From Gammaproteobacteria bacterium (GTDB taxonomy: Bacteria > Gemmatimonadota > Gemmatimonadetes > Longimicrobiales > Gaopeijiaceae): a stretch of 64,000 nt of DNA. Numbering within the stretch: position 1 is the stretch's first letter; each line of letters starts with the position of its first letter. The stretch is from NCBI GenBank assembly GCA_028819075.1, contig JAPPMM010000019.1:1-64000 (forward strand), given 5' to 3'. The notes beneath the pieces are model-generated. The model ran no database searches and was not told where the DNA came from. It saw nothing but the letters and a program-made list of their open reading frames with translations. Made by a program: the position numbers and the translations under genes. Shown here piece after piece: positions 48,147 to 57,260 of this stretch.

Positions 48147-49467
48147 TCAGCTCCAGGGGAAGGGCGAGTTGCTCACCGGGTGGAGCCGGCCTTCGGCGTA
48201 GCGGCTGTAGCGGAAGGGCTCGAGCAGCTCCTGCGGCCATCCGGTCAACTCCTTCGCCACCAGCGCGCCCACGCCGATCATCTTGTAGCCGTGGTTCGAG
48301 TCGGCGATGAAGTAGACGTTGTCGGCGAAGGTGTCGAACACGGGGAAGCTGTCTGGCGTGAAGCTGCCGATGCCCCCGGAGGGCTCCCGGCCGATCAGGT
48401 GGTTCCTCCTCTCGAAGCGCTTCTGGCAGAAGGCCAGCGCCGCGGTCCACGCGCGGTGGAAGTCCTCTCCGACGACGAAGTCGGCGGACTTGGGCCCGTA
48501 GGGATCGATGGCGACTTCGCACTCGGGCCTGGCGACCCTGCGCGGCATGGTTCCGCCCTGCACCCCCCCGAAGTGGAAGTCCGGCTTGTAGTAGATGCCC
48601 CAGGGACCCTCGGCCACCGGTCCCTCATCGTCGAAGAGGGGTTCGTCGGTGTCGACGTGCACGACCCGGCGGCATGTCGCCCCGGTTGTCCACCAGGAAG
48701 CCGGGATCGACCTTGAGCGTCCCTTCCTGAAGCGCCCAGCATGTCCAGGTGGGCACCTGATGGAGCTGGCCGCCTGTGTCCCGGACCGCAGTCGCGTCCG
48801 GGAGATCGAGCATCGCCCATTGCCTCCCTACCCAGGGACCGGTAGCCACCACCACCTGCTCGCAGCGGATGTCCCCCCGATCCGTGACCACCGCCGTGAC
48901 CGCGCCCGACGCATCGCGCGCGAAGCCCTCGTTCCGGACCCCGAAGACGAGCCGGACATCCTCGGCCTCCACTCGCGCCCGCAGGCCCTCCAGGGAGGCC
49001 ATGTTGTTGGCGTAGCCGCCCCGATGCTCGTGCAGCACGCTGGTGATGCCCCCGGCCTGCCAGTCGTCGAAAATGGCCCGCATGTAGGTGCGGGATGCTC
49101 CGGCGCCCTCCACGAAGGTCGATTCGTACCCGATGGCCCGCTGCTGCTCGTGGATCGAGGCCACGTCGTCGCCCATGGCTTCGTGGCTGATCTGCAGATA
49201 GCCCACCGGGTGGTAGGAGAACCCCTCCGGATCGCTCTCCCAGACGGCCACCGAGTGCGCCATCAGTTCGCGCATGGCGGGCTGGAAGTAGTTGTTGCGT
49301 ATCACGCCGCAGGCGATGCCCGAGGCCCCCGCGCCGACGCCGGTCTTGTCGATGACGACGATGTCGCGCCCGTCGCCGCGCCCGGACGCCCGGAGTTCCC
49401 GGGCCAGGTGCCAGGCGGTGGAGAGGCCGTGGATGCCGGCCCCGATGATGACGTATTTCGCGGTCAT
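48147..49467 (-). pseudogene. FAD-dependent oxidoreductase (DAO/sarcosine oxidase family), frameshifted
   Basis: Two reading frames together make one DAO-family flavoprotein. The 5' frame (49467 to about 48670) starts MTAKYVIIGAGIHGLSTAWH, an FAD Rossmann motif, and includes GVIRNNYFQPAMREL and VVVATGPWVG. It would end with about 13 nonsense residues at 48625. The 3' frame (to 48147) resumes with VVHVDTDEPLFDDEG and ends after SFTPDSFPVFDT and SNHGYKMIGVGALVAKELTG, the conserved flavin-binding C-terminus. The switch lies in CCGCCGGG at about 48666-48676 and needs one base removed or two added. It may be a real disabled gene, an assembly error or slippage. The substrate is probably an N-methyl or D-amino acid. 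Confidence 0.8.
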
Positions 49468-49482
49468 GGCCCCTCGGAGGGC

Positions 49483-50892
49483 CTATCTCACGAGCAGAAT
49501 CCGGTTGTTGACGGGATAGAGCCACTCCACCCCGCGCTCAGTCACCACGGCATCGTCCTCCAGCGGGATGCGCACCTTGGCGTTGTCCCACTCCGGGTTG
49601 GCCGTATAGGCAAACAACTCGACGGAGATGAGGGTGCCCGGGCGCAGCTCGTAGGTGAGCTGGGTCGGGTTGAAGAAAGCCAGCGAGGGGCCGATGCCGT
49701 GGCCCCAGTTCCCCACCGAGTGCGGACCGATGACGACGTCGGTGACCTCCGGATCGGCGGTGGGCTGGTTGAACTCGATGCGGTTGAAGCCTGCGGCCTC
49801 GATGGCGGCCCAGGTGGCGTCCAGCGCCTCCCGGGCGGTGGCCGCGGGCTTGATGGAGGCCTTCATCACGTCGCGCACCTCCACCGCCCGATCGAAGGCG
49901 AGCTGGAGTCCCGGCGGCGCCCGGGTCTCGCCCTCCCGCAACACGTACGCGATGCGCTTCATGTCGGTGTAGAAGTCGAGGTAGCCCACGCCCCAGTCGA
50001 TCATGAGCAGATCGCCCCGCTGGATGATGCGCGCCGAGGAGGTGGACTCGATCCCCAGCGGGCCGGTGATGTAGATGGAGGGCATGTCGAACGACGACTC
50101 GAGGCCCCGCTCCAGCAGCCGGTCCCAGATCCACCAGGCCACGTCCTCGAGCGCGGTCACGCCCGGCTCGATGACCTCGTTGGAGAACGCCCGCTCGGCG
50201 ATCTCGCGGCTGATCTCGCCGGCCTCTGCGAAGGTGGCGATCTCCATGGCCGTGCGGGTGGCCCGGAAGTCGGACACGAAGCGCTCGGCGGAAACCAGAC
50301 GTTCGCCGTAGACGGGGCCCAGCGTCTCCTTCAGGTGCAGGTAGGAGCTGTGCGAGAGGCCGTCGGCTCCGCCGATGGCGGGGGCCATGTTCACGCCGAT
50401 GCGGCCGGGGTCGCGCTCGGCGACGAATCCGGCGAGCGCGGCCGCCGGGACGAAGCGGTCGTAGACGCCGCACTGCTGGAGCATGTAGCCGCCCACGCCC
50501 AGCGCCGCGCGCTCGACGCGCCCGCCGTCGCCCGGGTTGGTGAACACGTAATAGGCCCAGTCGCCGACGTAACCCCGGCCCAGCGCCTCCCACAGCGGAT
50601 CCAGCAATCCCTCGCGCATCACCACGATCCACATGTCGAGATCGTTGTCCTGCATGGCCTTGGGGAGGACCAGGTCGAACTTCTCGGCACGAATCTGGCA
50701 CATGCGCTCCCAGCGGCGGCGCGCCTCCTGCCCTTCCGCGGGGGGCGCCGCGGTGATGCCGGCTGCCAGCAGTGTGGCGGCGAGGAGTAATCCTCGGGCC
50801 GAGGACCTCGCGGCGGACCGGCCCGCGACCGGTCCCGGATGCGGCGAGTGTAGAGACGGACGGGCCGATTGGGTATCTTCGGTCACGTTCAT
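49483..50892 (-). CDS. M24 family metallopeptidase, exported (Xaa-Pro aminopeptidase-like)
   Basis: 469-aa protein with a Sec signal (ARGLLLAATLLAAGITAAPP) after an unusually long n-region of 33 residues. M24 ligands are intact: both Asp in LLMIDWGVGYLDFYTDMKR, His in NWGHGIGPS, Glu in SVELFAYT and Glu in IPLEDDA. It is a paralogue of the protein at 40682-42133, sharing VVM/VVSE-type DMWIVV, the ERLVSAE region and the same fold order. It probably cleaves proline-containing or modified peptides in the periplasm; the substrate is unknown. Only 17 bp separate its start from the divergent gene at 50910, so one of the two starts may be misplaced. Confidence 0.9.
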   Translation of the reverse strand: MNVTEDTQSARPSLHSPHPGPVAGRSAARSSARGLLLAATLLAAGITAAPPAEGQEARRRWERMCQIRAEKFDLVLPKAMQDNDLDMWIVVMREGLLDPLWEALGRGYVGDWAYYVFTNPGDGGRVERAALGVGGYMLQQCGVYDRFVPAAALAGFVAERDPGRIGVNMAPAIGGADGLSHSSYLHLKETLGPVYGERLVSAERFVSDFRATRTAMEIATFAEAGEISREIAERAFSNEVIEPGVTALEDVAWWIWDRLLERGLESSFDMPSIYITGPLGIESTSSARIIQRGDLLMIDWGVGYLDFYTDMKRIAYVLREGETRAPPGLQLAFDRAVEVRDVMKASIKPAATAREALDATWAAIEAAGFNRIEFNQPTADPEVTDVVIGPHSVGNWGHGIGPSLAFFNPTQLTYELRPGTLISVELFAYTANPEWDNAKVRIPLEDDAVVTERGVEWLYPVNNRILLVR

Positions 50893-50909
50893 GGCAACGT
50901 TCCTGAAAG

Positions 50910-51710
50910 GTGCGAAGTCTCAAGGACATGTTTCGGATGCAAACACGCGGGGAATCTCGGGGATCGCCTGCCGTCTGGCAAAGCCGGCGATTCCTCCTCC
51001 CGACGCTCGTCCTCGCGGGCAGCCTGGCCTTCGGGACTGGTCCGGCGCACCTGTCCGCACAGCGGATTCCCTCCGCCTACCGCTTCATCGAGACCGCGCA
51101 GGAGGCGGGCGCGGCCATGTTCACGGTCGAGCCCCGGGCGGGGATCTTCGGTTTCGGGCCCAAGGGCGGCCGCATCATGGGCTCGTACTATCAGATACGC
51201 GTCGGCGGACCGTTCTCCCTGCAGGGGAACCTCGGGTACCTGCCGACGACCCGGGACGTCATCGACCCGCGCCGGATCAAGGGGGACCGCAAGATCGGGG
51301 AAGCGGACGTGACCATGGGAACGGCGGACGTGCGCCTCCAGTTCACCCTCACGGGCCCACGGACGTGGTATCGGCTGGCGCCCCACCTGTTCGCGGGTGG
51401 GGGCATCGCCATGGACCTGGCGCCGGAGCAGGACATCGACATGGTTCTGGAGGAGGACGACCGCTTCTCGTTCGGTCCCTCCTTCCTGGGGAGCTTCGGC
51501 GCGGGGATCAAGTTGTTCCCAGTCGATCGCATATCGGTGCGCGCGGAGGGCATCGTAACCTACTGGAAGGTCAACACGCCCCGCGGCTTCCTGCGCACGG
51601 ACCGACGGCTCCTGCCGCCACCCGAGGGCTCCGACGAACCCGCCATCCCGGAGGACGGGTTCTGGGCGGTGGGGAGAGGTCTCTCGGTCGGGATCGCCTG
51701 GCGGTTCTAG
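50910..51710 (+). CDS. Probable outer-membrane beta-barrel protein
   Basis: 266-aa protein with a signal peptide (FLLPTLVLAGSLAFGTGPAH, cleaved near LSAQ) and alternating hydrophobic/polar strands (GSYYQIRVGGPFSLQGNLGY, DVRLQFTLTG, GAGIKLFPVDRISVRAEG), ending GLSVGIAWRF with a C-terminal Phe, as in outer-membrane barrels. The function is unknown. GTG 50910 is the longest start; ATG 50937, with AAGGA ten bases upstream, would leave a proper gap to the divergent M24 gene. moeA follows after 13 bases. Confidence 0.75.
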   Translation: MRSLKDMFRMQTRGESRGSPAVWQSRRFLLPTLVLAGSLAFGTGPAHLSAQRIPSAYRFIETAQEAGAAMFTVEPRAGIFGFGPKGGRIMGSYYQIRVGGPFSLQGNLGYLPTTRDVIDPRRIKGDRKIGEADVTMGTADVRLQFTLTGPRTWYRLAPHLFAGGGIAMDLAPEQDIDMVLEEDDRFSFGPSFLGSFGAGIKLFPVDRISVRAEGIVTYWKVNTPRGFLRTDRRLLPPPEGSDEPAIPEDGFWAVGRGLSVGIAWRF

Positions 51711-51723
51711 CGGTGGACGACTG

Positions 51724-53073
51724 ATGGGTGAGAGGCCGGAAGCCCGGAGGGATCGGACTCCGGCGACGCGATTCGAGTCCCGCTCCGCCGACTGGCTCTC
51801 CTGCGCCGAGGCGCTGGCGCGGGTGATGGAGCACGCGCGGGCGCTTCCCGTGCTCCGGCTTCCGGTCGAGGCGGCGAGGGGCATGGCGCTGGCGCGGCCG
51901 GTGGAGAGCCCGGTCACCCTGCCCCCCTGGGACAACTCGGCCATGGACGGCTACGCGGTGCGGGGCGACTCCATCGAGGGGGCCTCTCCGGAAGCCCCCC
52001 GCACCCTGCGCGTGACTGCAGCCCTGCACGCGGGCGAGGTGGGCGGGGTAGCGGTGGGGGCGGGCGAGGCCGTGCGCATCATGACCGGCACTCCGGTCCC
52101 GGAAGGGGCCGACTGCGTGGTCCGGGTCGAGGACACCGACGCCGAGCGGAAACCGGGGCGGGTGGCGGTCTTCTCGGAGCGGGACCGGGGCCGCAACGTG
52201 CGCCCGGCCGGACAGGACATGCGGGCGGGCGAGACCGTGCTCGCGCGCGGGACCACCCTGGGCGCGGGCCAGCTCGGCGTGCTGGCGGCGTGCGGGCTCA
52301 CCTCGGTGGAGGTGCACCGGCGGCCGGTGGCGGCGGTGCTCGCGAGCGGCGACGAGATCGCGCCGGTCGAGCGGTTCGCCGAGGTGGCGGCCGGGCGCGC
52401 CATCCCCGACACCAACGGTCCGATGCTGGCCGCCGCGGTGGCGGAGGCGGGGGGGGAGGGGGTGCGGCCGGGGATCGCGCGCGACACCGAAAAGAGCGTG
52501 CGCGAGCATCTGCTGCGGGGCGCCGCGCAGGCGGATCTGCTGATCACCATCGGGGGCGCGTCGATGGGCGAGGGCGACCTCTTCAAGCGAGTGCTCGACG
52601 AACTCGGGTACGAGCCCGACTTCTGGCGCGCGCGCATCCGACCGGGCAGCCCGGTCGGCTTCGGGCACCTGCCGGTCGAGGGGCGGGCGCCGGTTCCGGT
52701 GTTCGGGCTGCCGGGCAACCCGGCGTCGGCCTTTGTCACCTTCCACCTCCTGGCGCGGCCCTTCATCAGCGCGCTTGCCGGGCACCGCTACCCATTCCCT
52801 CCCGCCGTGCGGGCACGCGCGGGAGTGGCCATGGGGGGCCCCAGGGGCCTCGCGGTCTACCCGCGCGTGCGCCTGCTGCCCGCCTCGAAAGGTGGATGGA
52901 CCGCGGTGCTTTCCGGCCATCAGAGTTCCGCGCTGGTCGCGCCCACGGGACGCGCCGACGGGCTGGCCGTCATTCCCGAGGGGGTGCAGCGCATCGCCGA
53001 GGGGGAGGAGGTCGACGTGCTGCTGTTCGGCGGCCCGGGCCTGCTTTCGGGCGAGACCGCAACCGGCCGATGA
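51724..53073 (+). CDS. moeA: Molybdopterin molybdenumtransferase MoeA
   Basis: 449-aa enzyme that inserts molybdate into adenylated molybdopterin, the last general step of molybdenum cofactor synthesis. Motifs: PPWDNSAMDGYAVRGD, RIMTGTPVPEGADCVVRVED, the MoCF-binding core TIGGASMGEGDLFK and FGLPGNPASAFVTFHLL. It is coupled by ATGA to the DMT transporter gene downstream. moaC, at 20723, belongs to the same pathway. Confidence 0.96.
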   Translation: MGERPEARRDRTPATRFESRSADWLSCAEALARVMEHARALPVLRLPVEAARGMALARPVESPVTLPPWDNSAMDGYAVRGDSIEGASPEAPRTLRVTAALHAGEVGGVAVGAGEAVRIMTGTPVPEGADCVVRVEDTDAERKPGRVAVFSERDRGRNVRPAGQDMRAGETVLARGTTLGAGQLGVLAACGLTSVEVHRRPVAAVLASGDEIAPVERFAEVAAGRAIPDTNGPMLAAAVAEAGGEGVRPGIARDTEKSVREHLLRGAAQADLLITIGGASMGEGDLFKRVLDELGYEPDFWRARIRPGSPVGFGHLPVEGRAPVPVFGLPGNPASAFVTFHLLARPFISALAGHRYPFPPAVRARAGVAMGGPRGLAVYPRVRLLPASKGGWTAVLSGHQSSALVAPTGRADGLAVIPEGVQRIAEGEEVDVLLFGGPGLLSGETATGR

Positions 53074-54071
53074 GGGCCTCGCCGGCGCGCGCGCCGCGGC
53101 TGGCCCGCACCCCCACAAGCGAACTCGACCTCCTGGCCCTCGTGGTCATCTGGGGGGTGAACTTCTCGGTGGTCAAGGTGGTGCTGCAGGAGGTCGAGCC
53201 GCTGGCCTTCAACGCGCTTCGCTTCCCCTTCGCGGCACTTACGGTGTGGGTTCTCCTGCGCGCGCAGGGACGGCGCGTGCTGCCGCGCCCCGGAGACTGG
53301 CCCAGAGTCGCGTGGCTCTCGCTCTTCGGACACGTCGCATACCAGGTCTTCTTCATCTTCGGGCTCTCGCTGACGCTCGCCGGCAACGCCTCACTCATGC
53401 TGGCGACAGTCCCGATGTGGATCGCAGTCCTCTCCCCGGCGCTGGGCCACGAGCGCTTCAGCTGGGTGATTCTGGGCGGAGTCGGCATCACGATGTCGGG
53501 ATTGACGCTCGTCATTCTTGGAGGATCCGCGGGGATGGCCCTCGGAGGCGTGACCCTGCGGGGAGACCTGTTCATGCTGGCCTCCGCGGTGGTCTGGGCA
53601 CTCTACACGGTGCTGGGACGCCGGGCAGTGCGACGCAACGGAGCGCTCGAGATGACCGCCTGGACCCTCTGGCTGGGGACGCCCGCGATCGTTCTGATGG
53701 GTTTGCCGGGCCTGTTGCGCACCGATCTGGGGTCGCTCTCGGCGGGCGCGTGGCTGGGAATCGCCTACGCCGGGGTGCTGGCGATCGGGCTTGCATACTT
53801 CATCTGGTACAGGGGCGTGCGGCGGCTCGGCAGCAGCCGGACCGCCGTATACTCCAACCTGGTGCCGGTGGCCGCGCTGCTCACGGCCTGGCTCTGGATC
53901 GGCGAGACGCCGCGCGCGTTGCAGGTGCTCGGGGCGGGCGTCATCTTGGCGGGCATCGCCGTCGTGCGCCTGGCGCCACCAACCAGGGCGGGCGACCGGG
54001 CCCGGCGCCGCGCCGCGCGGGAACGCCGGCGAGCCGAGAAAGCGGCACGATCCAGGAGGACGCCATCATGA
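53070..54071 (+). CDS. EamA/DMT superfamily transporter
   Basis: 333-aa inner-membrane protein with ten predicted transmembrane helices in two EamA repeats (LLALVVIWGVNFSVVKVVL at 20-40 and DLFMLASAVVWALYTVLGRR at about 170-190), ending in a long Arg-rich cytoplasmic tail. EamA proteins export metabolites such as amino acids or drugs; the substrate is unknown. It starts inside the moeA stop (ATGA) and ends inside the start of the serine hydrolase gene (ATGA), forming a tightly coupled trio. Confidence 0.92.
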   Translation: MRASPARAPRLARTPTSELDLLALVVIWGVNFSVVKVVLQEVEPLAFNALRFPFAALTVWVLLRAQGRRVLPRPGDWPRVAWLSLFGHVAYQVFFIFGLSLTLAGNASLMLATVPMWIAVLSPALGHERFSWVILGGVGITMSGLTLVILGGSAGMALGGVTLRGDLFMLASAVVWALYTVLGRRAVRRNGALEMTAWTLWLGTPAIVLMGLPGLLRTDLGSLSAGAWLGIAYAGVLAIGLAYFIWYRGVRRLGSSRTAVYSNLVPVAALLTAWLWIGETPRALQVLGAGVILAGIAVVRLAPPTRAGDRARRRAARERRRAEKAARSRRTPS

Positions 54072-55252
54072 ATTCCGGCAAGGTCGCTCTCGCCCTCTTC
54101 GGGACGCTGTTGACCGCGGCGCCTCTCGCCGCACAGGACTCCCCCGCCGACTACATCGCCCTCATCGAAGGCGTACAGAGCCCCAGCCGCCAGGGGCTGG
54201 ATGTCCTTACGCTGCCGGAGGTGATGGAGCGATTCGGCGTCCCCGGGATGAGCGTCGCCGTCATCCGCGACTTCGAGGTGCACTGGGCGAAGGCGTATGG
54301 AGTTGCGGATGTGGTGACCGGCGCCCCGGTGGACACCGAAACCCTCTTCCAGGCCGCCTCCATCTCGAAGCCGGTGACCGCCATGGCGGCGCTGAGCGCC
54401 GTCCAGGAGGGCCTGTTTTCGCTGGACGACGACATCAACTCGATCCTGCGTTCGTGGTCCCTCCCGGGCAGGGGCTTCACGGACGAGCAGCCCGTTACGC
54501 CGCGGCTGCTCTTCAGCCACACCGCCGGGCTGGGTGACGGGCACGGGTTCCCCGGCTACGCGCCGGACGCTCTCCGCCCCACCCCGGTGCAGATCTTCGA
54601 GGGAGACGCGCCATCGAACGTCGGACCCGTAGAGCTGGTGCGGCCGCCCCTCACGGCCATGCACTACTCCGGCGGCGGCACCACCATCATGCAGCTGGCC
54701 CTCGCCGATGCCCGTGACGAACCCTTCCCCGACCTCATGCGCCGGACCGTCCTGGAACCGGCGGGGATGACGCGGAGCACGTTCGAGCATCCCCTTCCCG
54801 CAGCGCTCGACGCGAACGCCGCGCGCGGTCACCGGGGCGACGGGCTGCCCATGGGAGTCGAGAAGTGGCACGCGTACGCCGCACTGGCCGCAGCCGGGCT
54901 GTGGACCACGCCCACGGACCTGGCGCGCTTCGCGATCGAGGTGCAGAAGGCGGCCCGCGGCGACCCGGACCGGGCGCTGTCACGGGCGAGCGCGCAGGAA
55001 ATGCTTAGCCCGGTGGGCGTGGGCTCGTATGCCGTCGGCTTCCACATCGAACAGCGCGGCCAGGGCTGGTACTTCAGCCACTCCGGAGGCAACTGGGGCT
55101 TCGTGTGCTACCTGACGGCCCACAAGGCCAAGGGGTACGGGGTAGTGGTCATGACCAACTCCTCCGGCGGAGGCGGCCTCTACCGCGAGGTGCTGGAGCG
55201 GGTCGAGCGGGCCTACGGCTGGGATTCCCTGGACAAGCCGGTGCTGCGGTAG
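54068..55252 (+). CDS. Exported serine hydrolase, class C beta-lactamase-like fold
   Basis: 394-aa protein with a Sec signal (ALALFGTLLTAAPLAAQ). The catalytic SxxK reads SISKP, followed by the family's RLLFSHTAGLGDGHG; a Tyr motif YSGGG and a late HSGGNWG box (the KTG position) complete the beta-lactamase/esterase fold. Class C-like serine hydrolases are mostly esterases or peptidases; resistance to beta-lactams is not implied. It is translationally coupled to the DMT transporter gene. Confidence 0.92.
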   Translation: MNSGKVALALFGTLLTAAPLAAQDSPADYIALIEGVQSPSRQGLDVLTLPEVMERFGVPGMSVAVIRDFEVHWAKAYGVADVVTGAPVDTETLFQAASISKPVTAMAALSAVQEGLFSLDDDINSILRSWSLPGRGFTDEQPVTPRLLFSHTAGLGDGHGFPGYAPDALRPTPVQIFEGDAPSNVGPVELVRPPLTAMHYSGGGTTIMQLALADARDEPFPDLMRRTVLEPAGMTRSTFEHPLPAALDANAARGHRGDGLPMGVEKWHAYAALAAAGLWTTPTDLARFAIEVQKAARGDPDRALSRASAQEMLSPVGVGSYAVGFHIEQRGQGWYFSHSGGNWGFVCYLTAHKAKGYGVVVMTNSSGGGGLYREVLERVERAYGWDSLDKPVLR

Positions 55253-55269
55253 CGTATCCGGACGGATCC

Positions 55270-56334
55270 CTACCCGCCCGCGCTCTTCAGCCGCCGGATC
55301 TCGGCGGCCAACACCGGGGCCACCTCGAATACATCCCCGACGATGCCGTAGTCGGCGACGTTGAAGATGGGCGCGTCGGCGTCCTTGTTCACTGCGACGA
55401 TGGTGCGCGCGGTTCGCATCCCGGCCAGGTGCTGGATCGCCCCGGAGATGGCGAGCGCGAAATAGAGCTTGGGCGCAATGGTCTTGCCGGTCTGCCCCAC
55501 CTGTTCGCCGTGCGGGCGCCACCCGGCGTCCACCACCGCGCGCGAGGCGCCCAGGGCGGCGGTCGGCCCCAGCGCGTCGCGCACATCCTCGATCACGCCC
55601 CAGTTCTCCGGTCCGCGCAGGCCGCGGCCGCCCGACACCACGATCTCCGCCTCCGCCACGTCGACGCTTCCACCCGAGGCGGCCCGGAAGTCCACCGCTC
55701 TCCCTCCCGCCGGCGCTCCTCCGGCCGGGGTGAAGACCTCCACCCGGCCGGCTGCGGCGCGGGTGCCCGGGGGGAACACATGTGGACGGAGCGACACCAC
55801 CGCCGGGCTGGCGTCGAAGCCGACGCGCGCGAACGCCTTCCCCCCGTATACGGGACGGGTCGCGACCAGCCCGCCGTCCACCACCTCCAGGCCGGTGGCA
55901 TCCGAAGCCAGCGGGACGTCGAGAAGCGCCGCTACCCTGGGCGCCAGGTCGGCCCCCAGCGCGCTGGCGGAAAAGAGCACCGCCTGGTATCCGCCCCCGG
56001 CGACCATGCCGGCGACGATGTGTGCGTAGCGCTCCGCCTGGTACTGTGCCAGCCCGGCGCCCTCGGCCACCCGGATCATCCCCGCCCCGCGCGCGCCCAA
56101 CTGCTCGCACTCCGCGCCCAGGCCGGGCCCGCCCACGGCGAGCGCGTGCACTTCTCCACCCAGGCCGCGCGCCAGTTCGGCCGCCGCCCCCACGACCTCG
56201 TGTGCCGTGGCGCGGATGCTCCCGTCGCGCTGCTCCACGAACGCAGCCACGACTCCTGCACCGGACTCCATCTTCGCCTCCGACCCGTCCTCGGGCATCG
56301 TCATCGGTTCGGCCAACACGGCAGCGGCGCTCAC
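55270..56334 (-). CDS. etfA: Electron transfer flavoprotein alpha subunit
   Basis: 354-aa FAD-binding subunit of the ETF dimer, which carries electrons from acyl-CoA and other dehydrogenases to the quinone pool. The C-terminal FAD domain contains [60 protein letters not shown] and [21 protein letters not shown]. The first 20 residues are variable. Its start overlaps the etfB stop (ATGA). No ETF-quinone oxidoreductase or acyl-CoA dehydrogenase is in the window. Confidence 0.95.
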   Translation of the reverse strand: MSAAAVLAEPMTMPEDGSEAKMESGAGVVAAFVEQRDGSIRATAHEVVGAAAELARGLGGEVHALAVGGPGLGAECEQLGARGAGMIRVAEGAGLAQYQAERYAHIVAGMVAGGGYQAVLFSASALGADLAPRVAALLDVPLASDATGLEVVDGGLVATRPVYGGKAFARVGFDASPAVVSLRPHVFPPGTRAAAGRVEVFTPAGGAPAGGRAVDFRAASGGSVDVAEAEIVVSGGRGLRGPENWGVIEDVRDALGPTAALGASRAVVDAGWRPHGEQVGQTGKTIAPKLYFALAISGAIQHLAGMRTARTIVAVNKDADAPIFNVADYGIVGDVFEVAPVLAAEIRRLKSAGG

Positions 56335-57080
56335 AGGGCTCCCGCCTCCTCGCGCAGCAGCCGGACCAGCTCGGGCACCGCCTCCACGCCCTCTCCCACG
56401 ATCCGTCCCGGTGGTCGGGGCGCCGGGGGTTCCAGCGCCAGCACGCGCAGGCGCGCGGGGGGCATCTGGGCCGGTCGTCGCTCGAGCGGCTTGCGGCGCG
56501 CAGCCATGATGCCCTTCAGGGTGGCGTACCGGGGCTCGTAGGTGCCCTTGGTGATGGTGACCACGCTCGGCAGGGGCAAATCCACCACCTCCGTTCCGCC
56601 CTCCACCTCGCGGTGGCAGCGGACATGTCCGTCCCTAACCTCCAGCCGGGTTACCGCGGTCGCGCAGGGCCGTCCCAGCAGCGTGGCGAGCATCGGACCC
56701 ACCTGCTGCTGGTCGTCGTCCGCGGCCTTCACTCCGAGCAGGATGAGCGGGGCATCGGTTTCGGCGAGTTCCTCGGCCAACGCTCTGGCGGTCGCGAGCC
56801 CGTCCATCGTGATTTCGCCCTCGAGCAGCAGCGCCCTGTGGGCGCCCATCGCCAGGCTGTTCTTGAGGCTCTCCGTGGCCCCCGCGTCTCCCACGGTCAC
56901 CACCGTCACCTGGCCCGCCCCCAGGCCTTCCGTCACCTGCAGCCCCGCTTCCAGGGCGAACTCGTCGTAGGGGCTCACGATGTATTTCACGCCGCTGGTG
57001 TCGATGGAGACACCGTCTTCGCCGACGCGAATCCGCGTCTCGGTGTCGGGCACCCTGCGGATGCAGACGGTCACGTTCAC
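56331..57080 (-). CDS. etfB: Electron transfer flavoprotein beta subunit
   Basis: 249-aa AMP-binding subunit, partner of EtfA. GTG 57080 is chosen because it gives MNVTVCIRRVPDTETRIRV, matching EtfB N-termini exactly; the open frame extends further upstream without similarity. Motifs: ISPYDEFALE-like SPYDEFALEAGLQV and LILLGVKAADDDQQQVGPML, the AMP site. It is coupled to etfA. Confidence 0.93.
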   Translation of the reverse strand: MNVTVCIRRVPDTETRIRVGEDGVSIDTSGVKYIVSPYDEFALEAGLQVTEGLGAGQVTVVTVGDAGATESLKNSLAMGAHRALLLEGEITMDGLATARALAEELAETDAPLILLGVKAADDDQQQVGPMLATLLGRPCATAVTRLEVRDGHVRCHREVEGGTEVVDLPLPSVVTITKGTYEPRYATLKGIMAARRKPLERRPAQMPPARLRVLALEPPAPRPPGRIVGEGVEAVPELVRLLREEAGAL

Positions 57081-57174
57081 TTCCGGGTCGCTCCGGTTTG
57101 AGGATCGGGACGGGAAGGCGACCGCCGCGCGCACACGCTCACGCCCGCCAGCCGGCCGCAGCCCAAGGAAGGTA

Positions 57175-57233
57175 CACCGGATCCCGTTCAGGGGAATGGC
57201 GGTCCGGCTCGAAGGCGATGGCACCGGATCCCG
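57175..57233. repeat. 12-bp direct repeats CACCGGATCCCG upstream of etfB
   Basis: Two perfect copies at 57175-57186 and 57222-57233, start to start 47 bp, within the 180-bp gap (57081-57260) that must carry the etfBA promoter. They may be operators. I saw no clear -35/-10 pair in the gap. Confidence 0.4.
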
Positions 57234-57247
57234 ATGCGCTCGCATCG
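57232..57247 (-). terminator. Hairpin after nhaC
   Basis: Perfect 6-bp stem CGATGC / GCATCG with a 4-base loop, 14 bp past the nhaC stop on the minus strand. There is no T-tract, so termination is uncertain. It touches the second CACCGGATCCCG repeat. Confidence 0.35.
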
Positions 57248-57260
57248 TGTTGCGGCGGCA

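Noticed and set aside
48147-49467. Two separate genes, a short FAD protein and an independent C-terminal protein
   Set aside because: Motifs of a single DAO-family enzyme continue across the frame switch without a gap, so one frameshifted gene is the better reading.
54068-55252. Beta-lactamase
   Set aside because: SxxK and HSGG motifs fit the wider serine hydrolase family, and the housekeeping context does not support a resistance enzyme.
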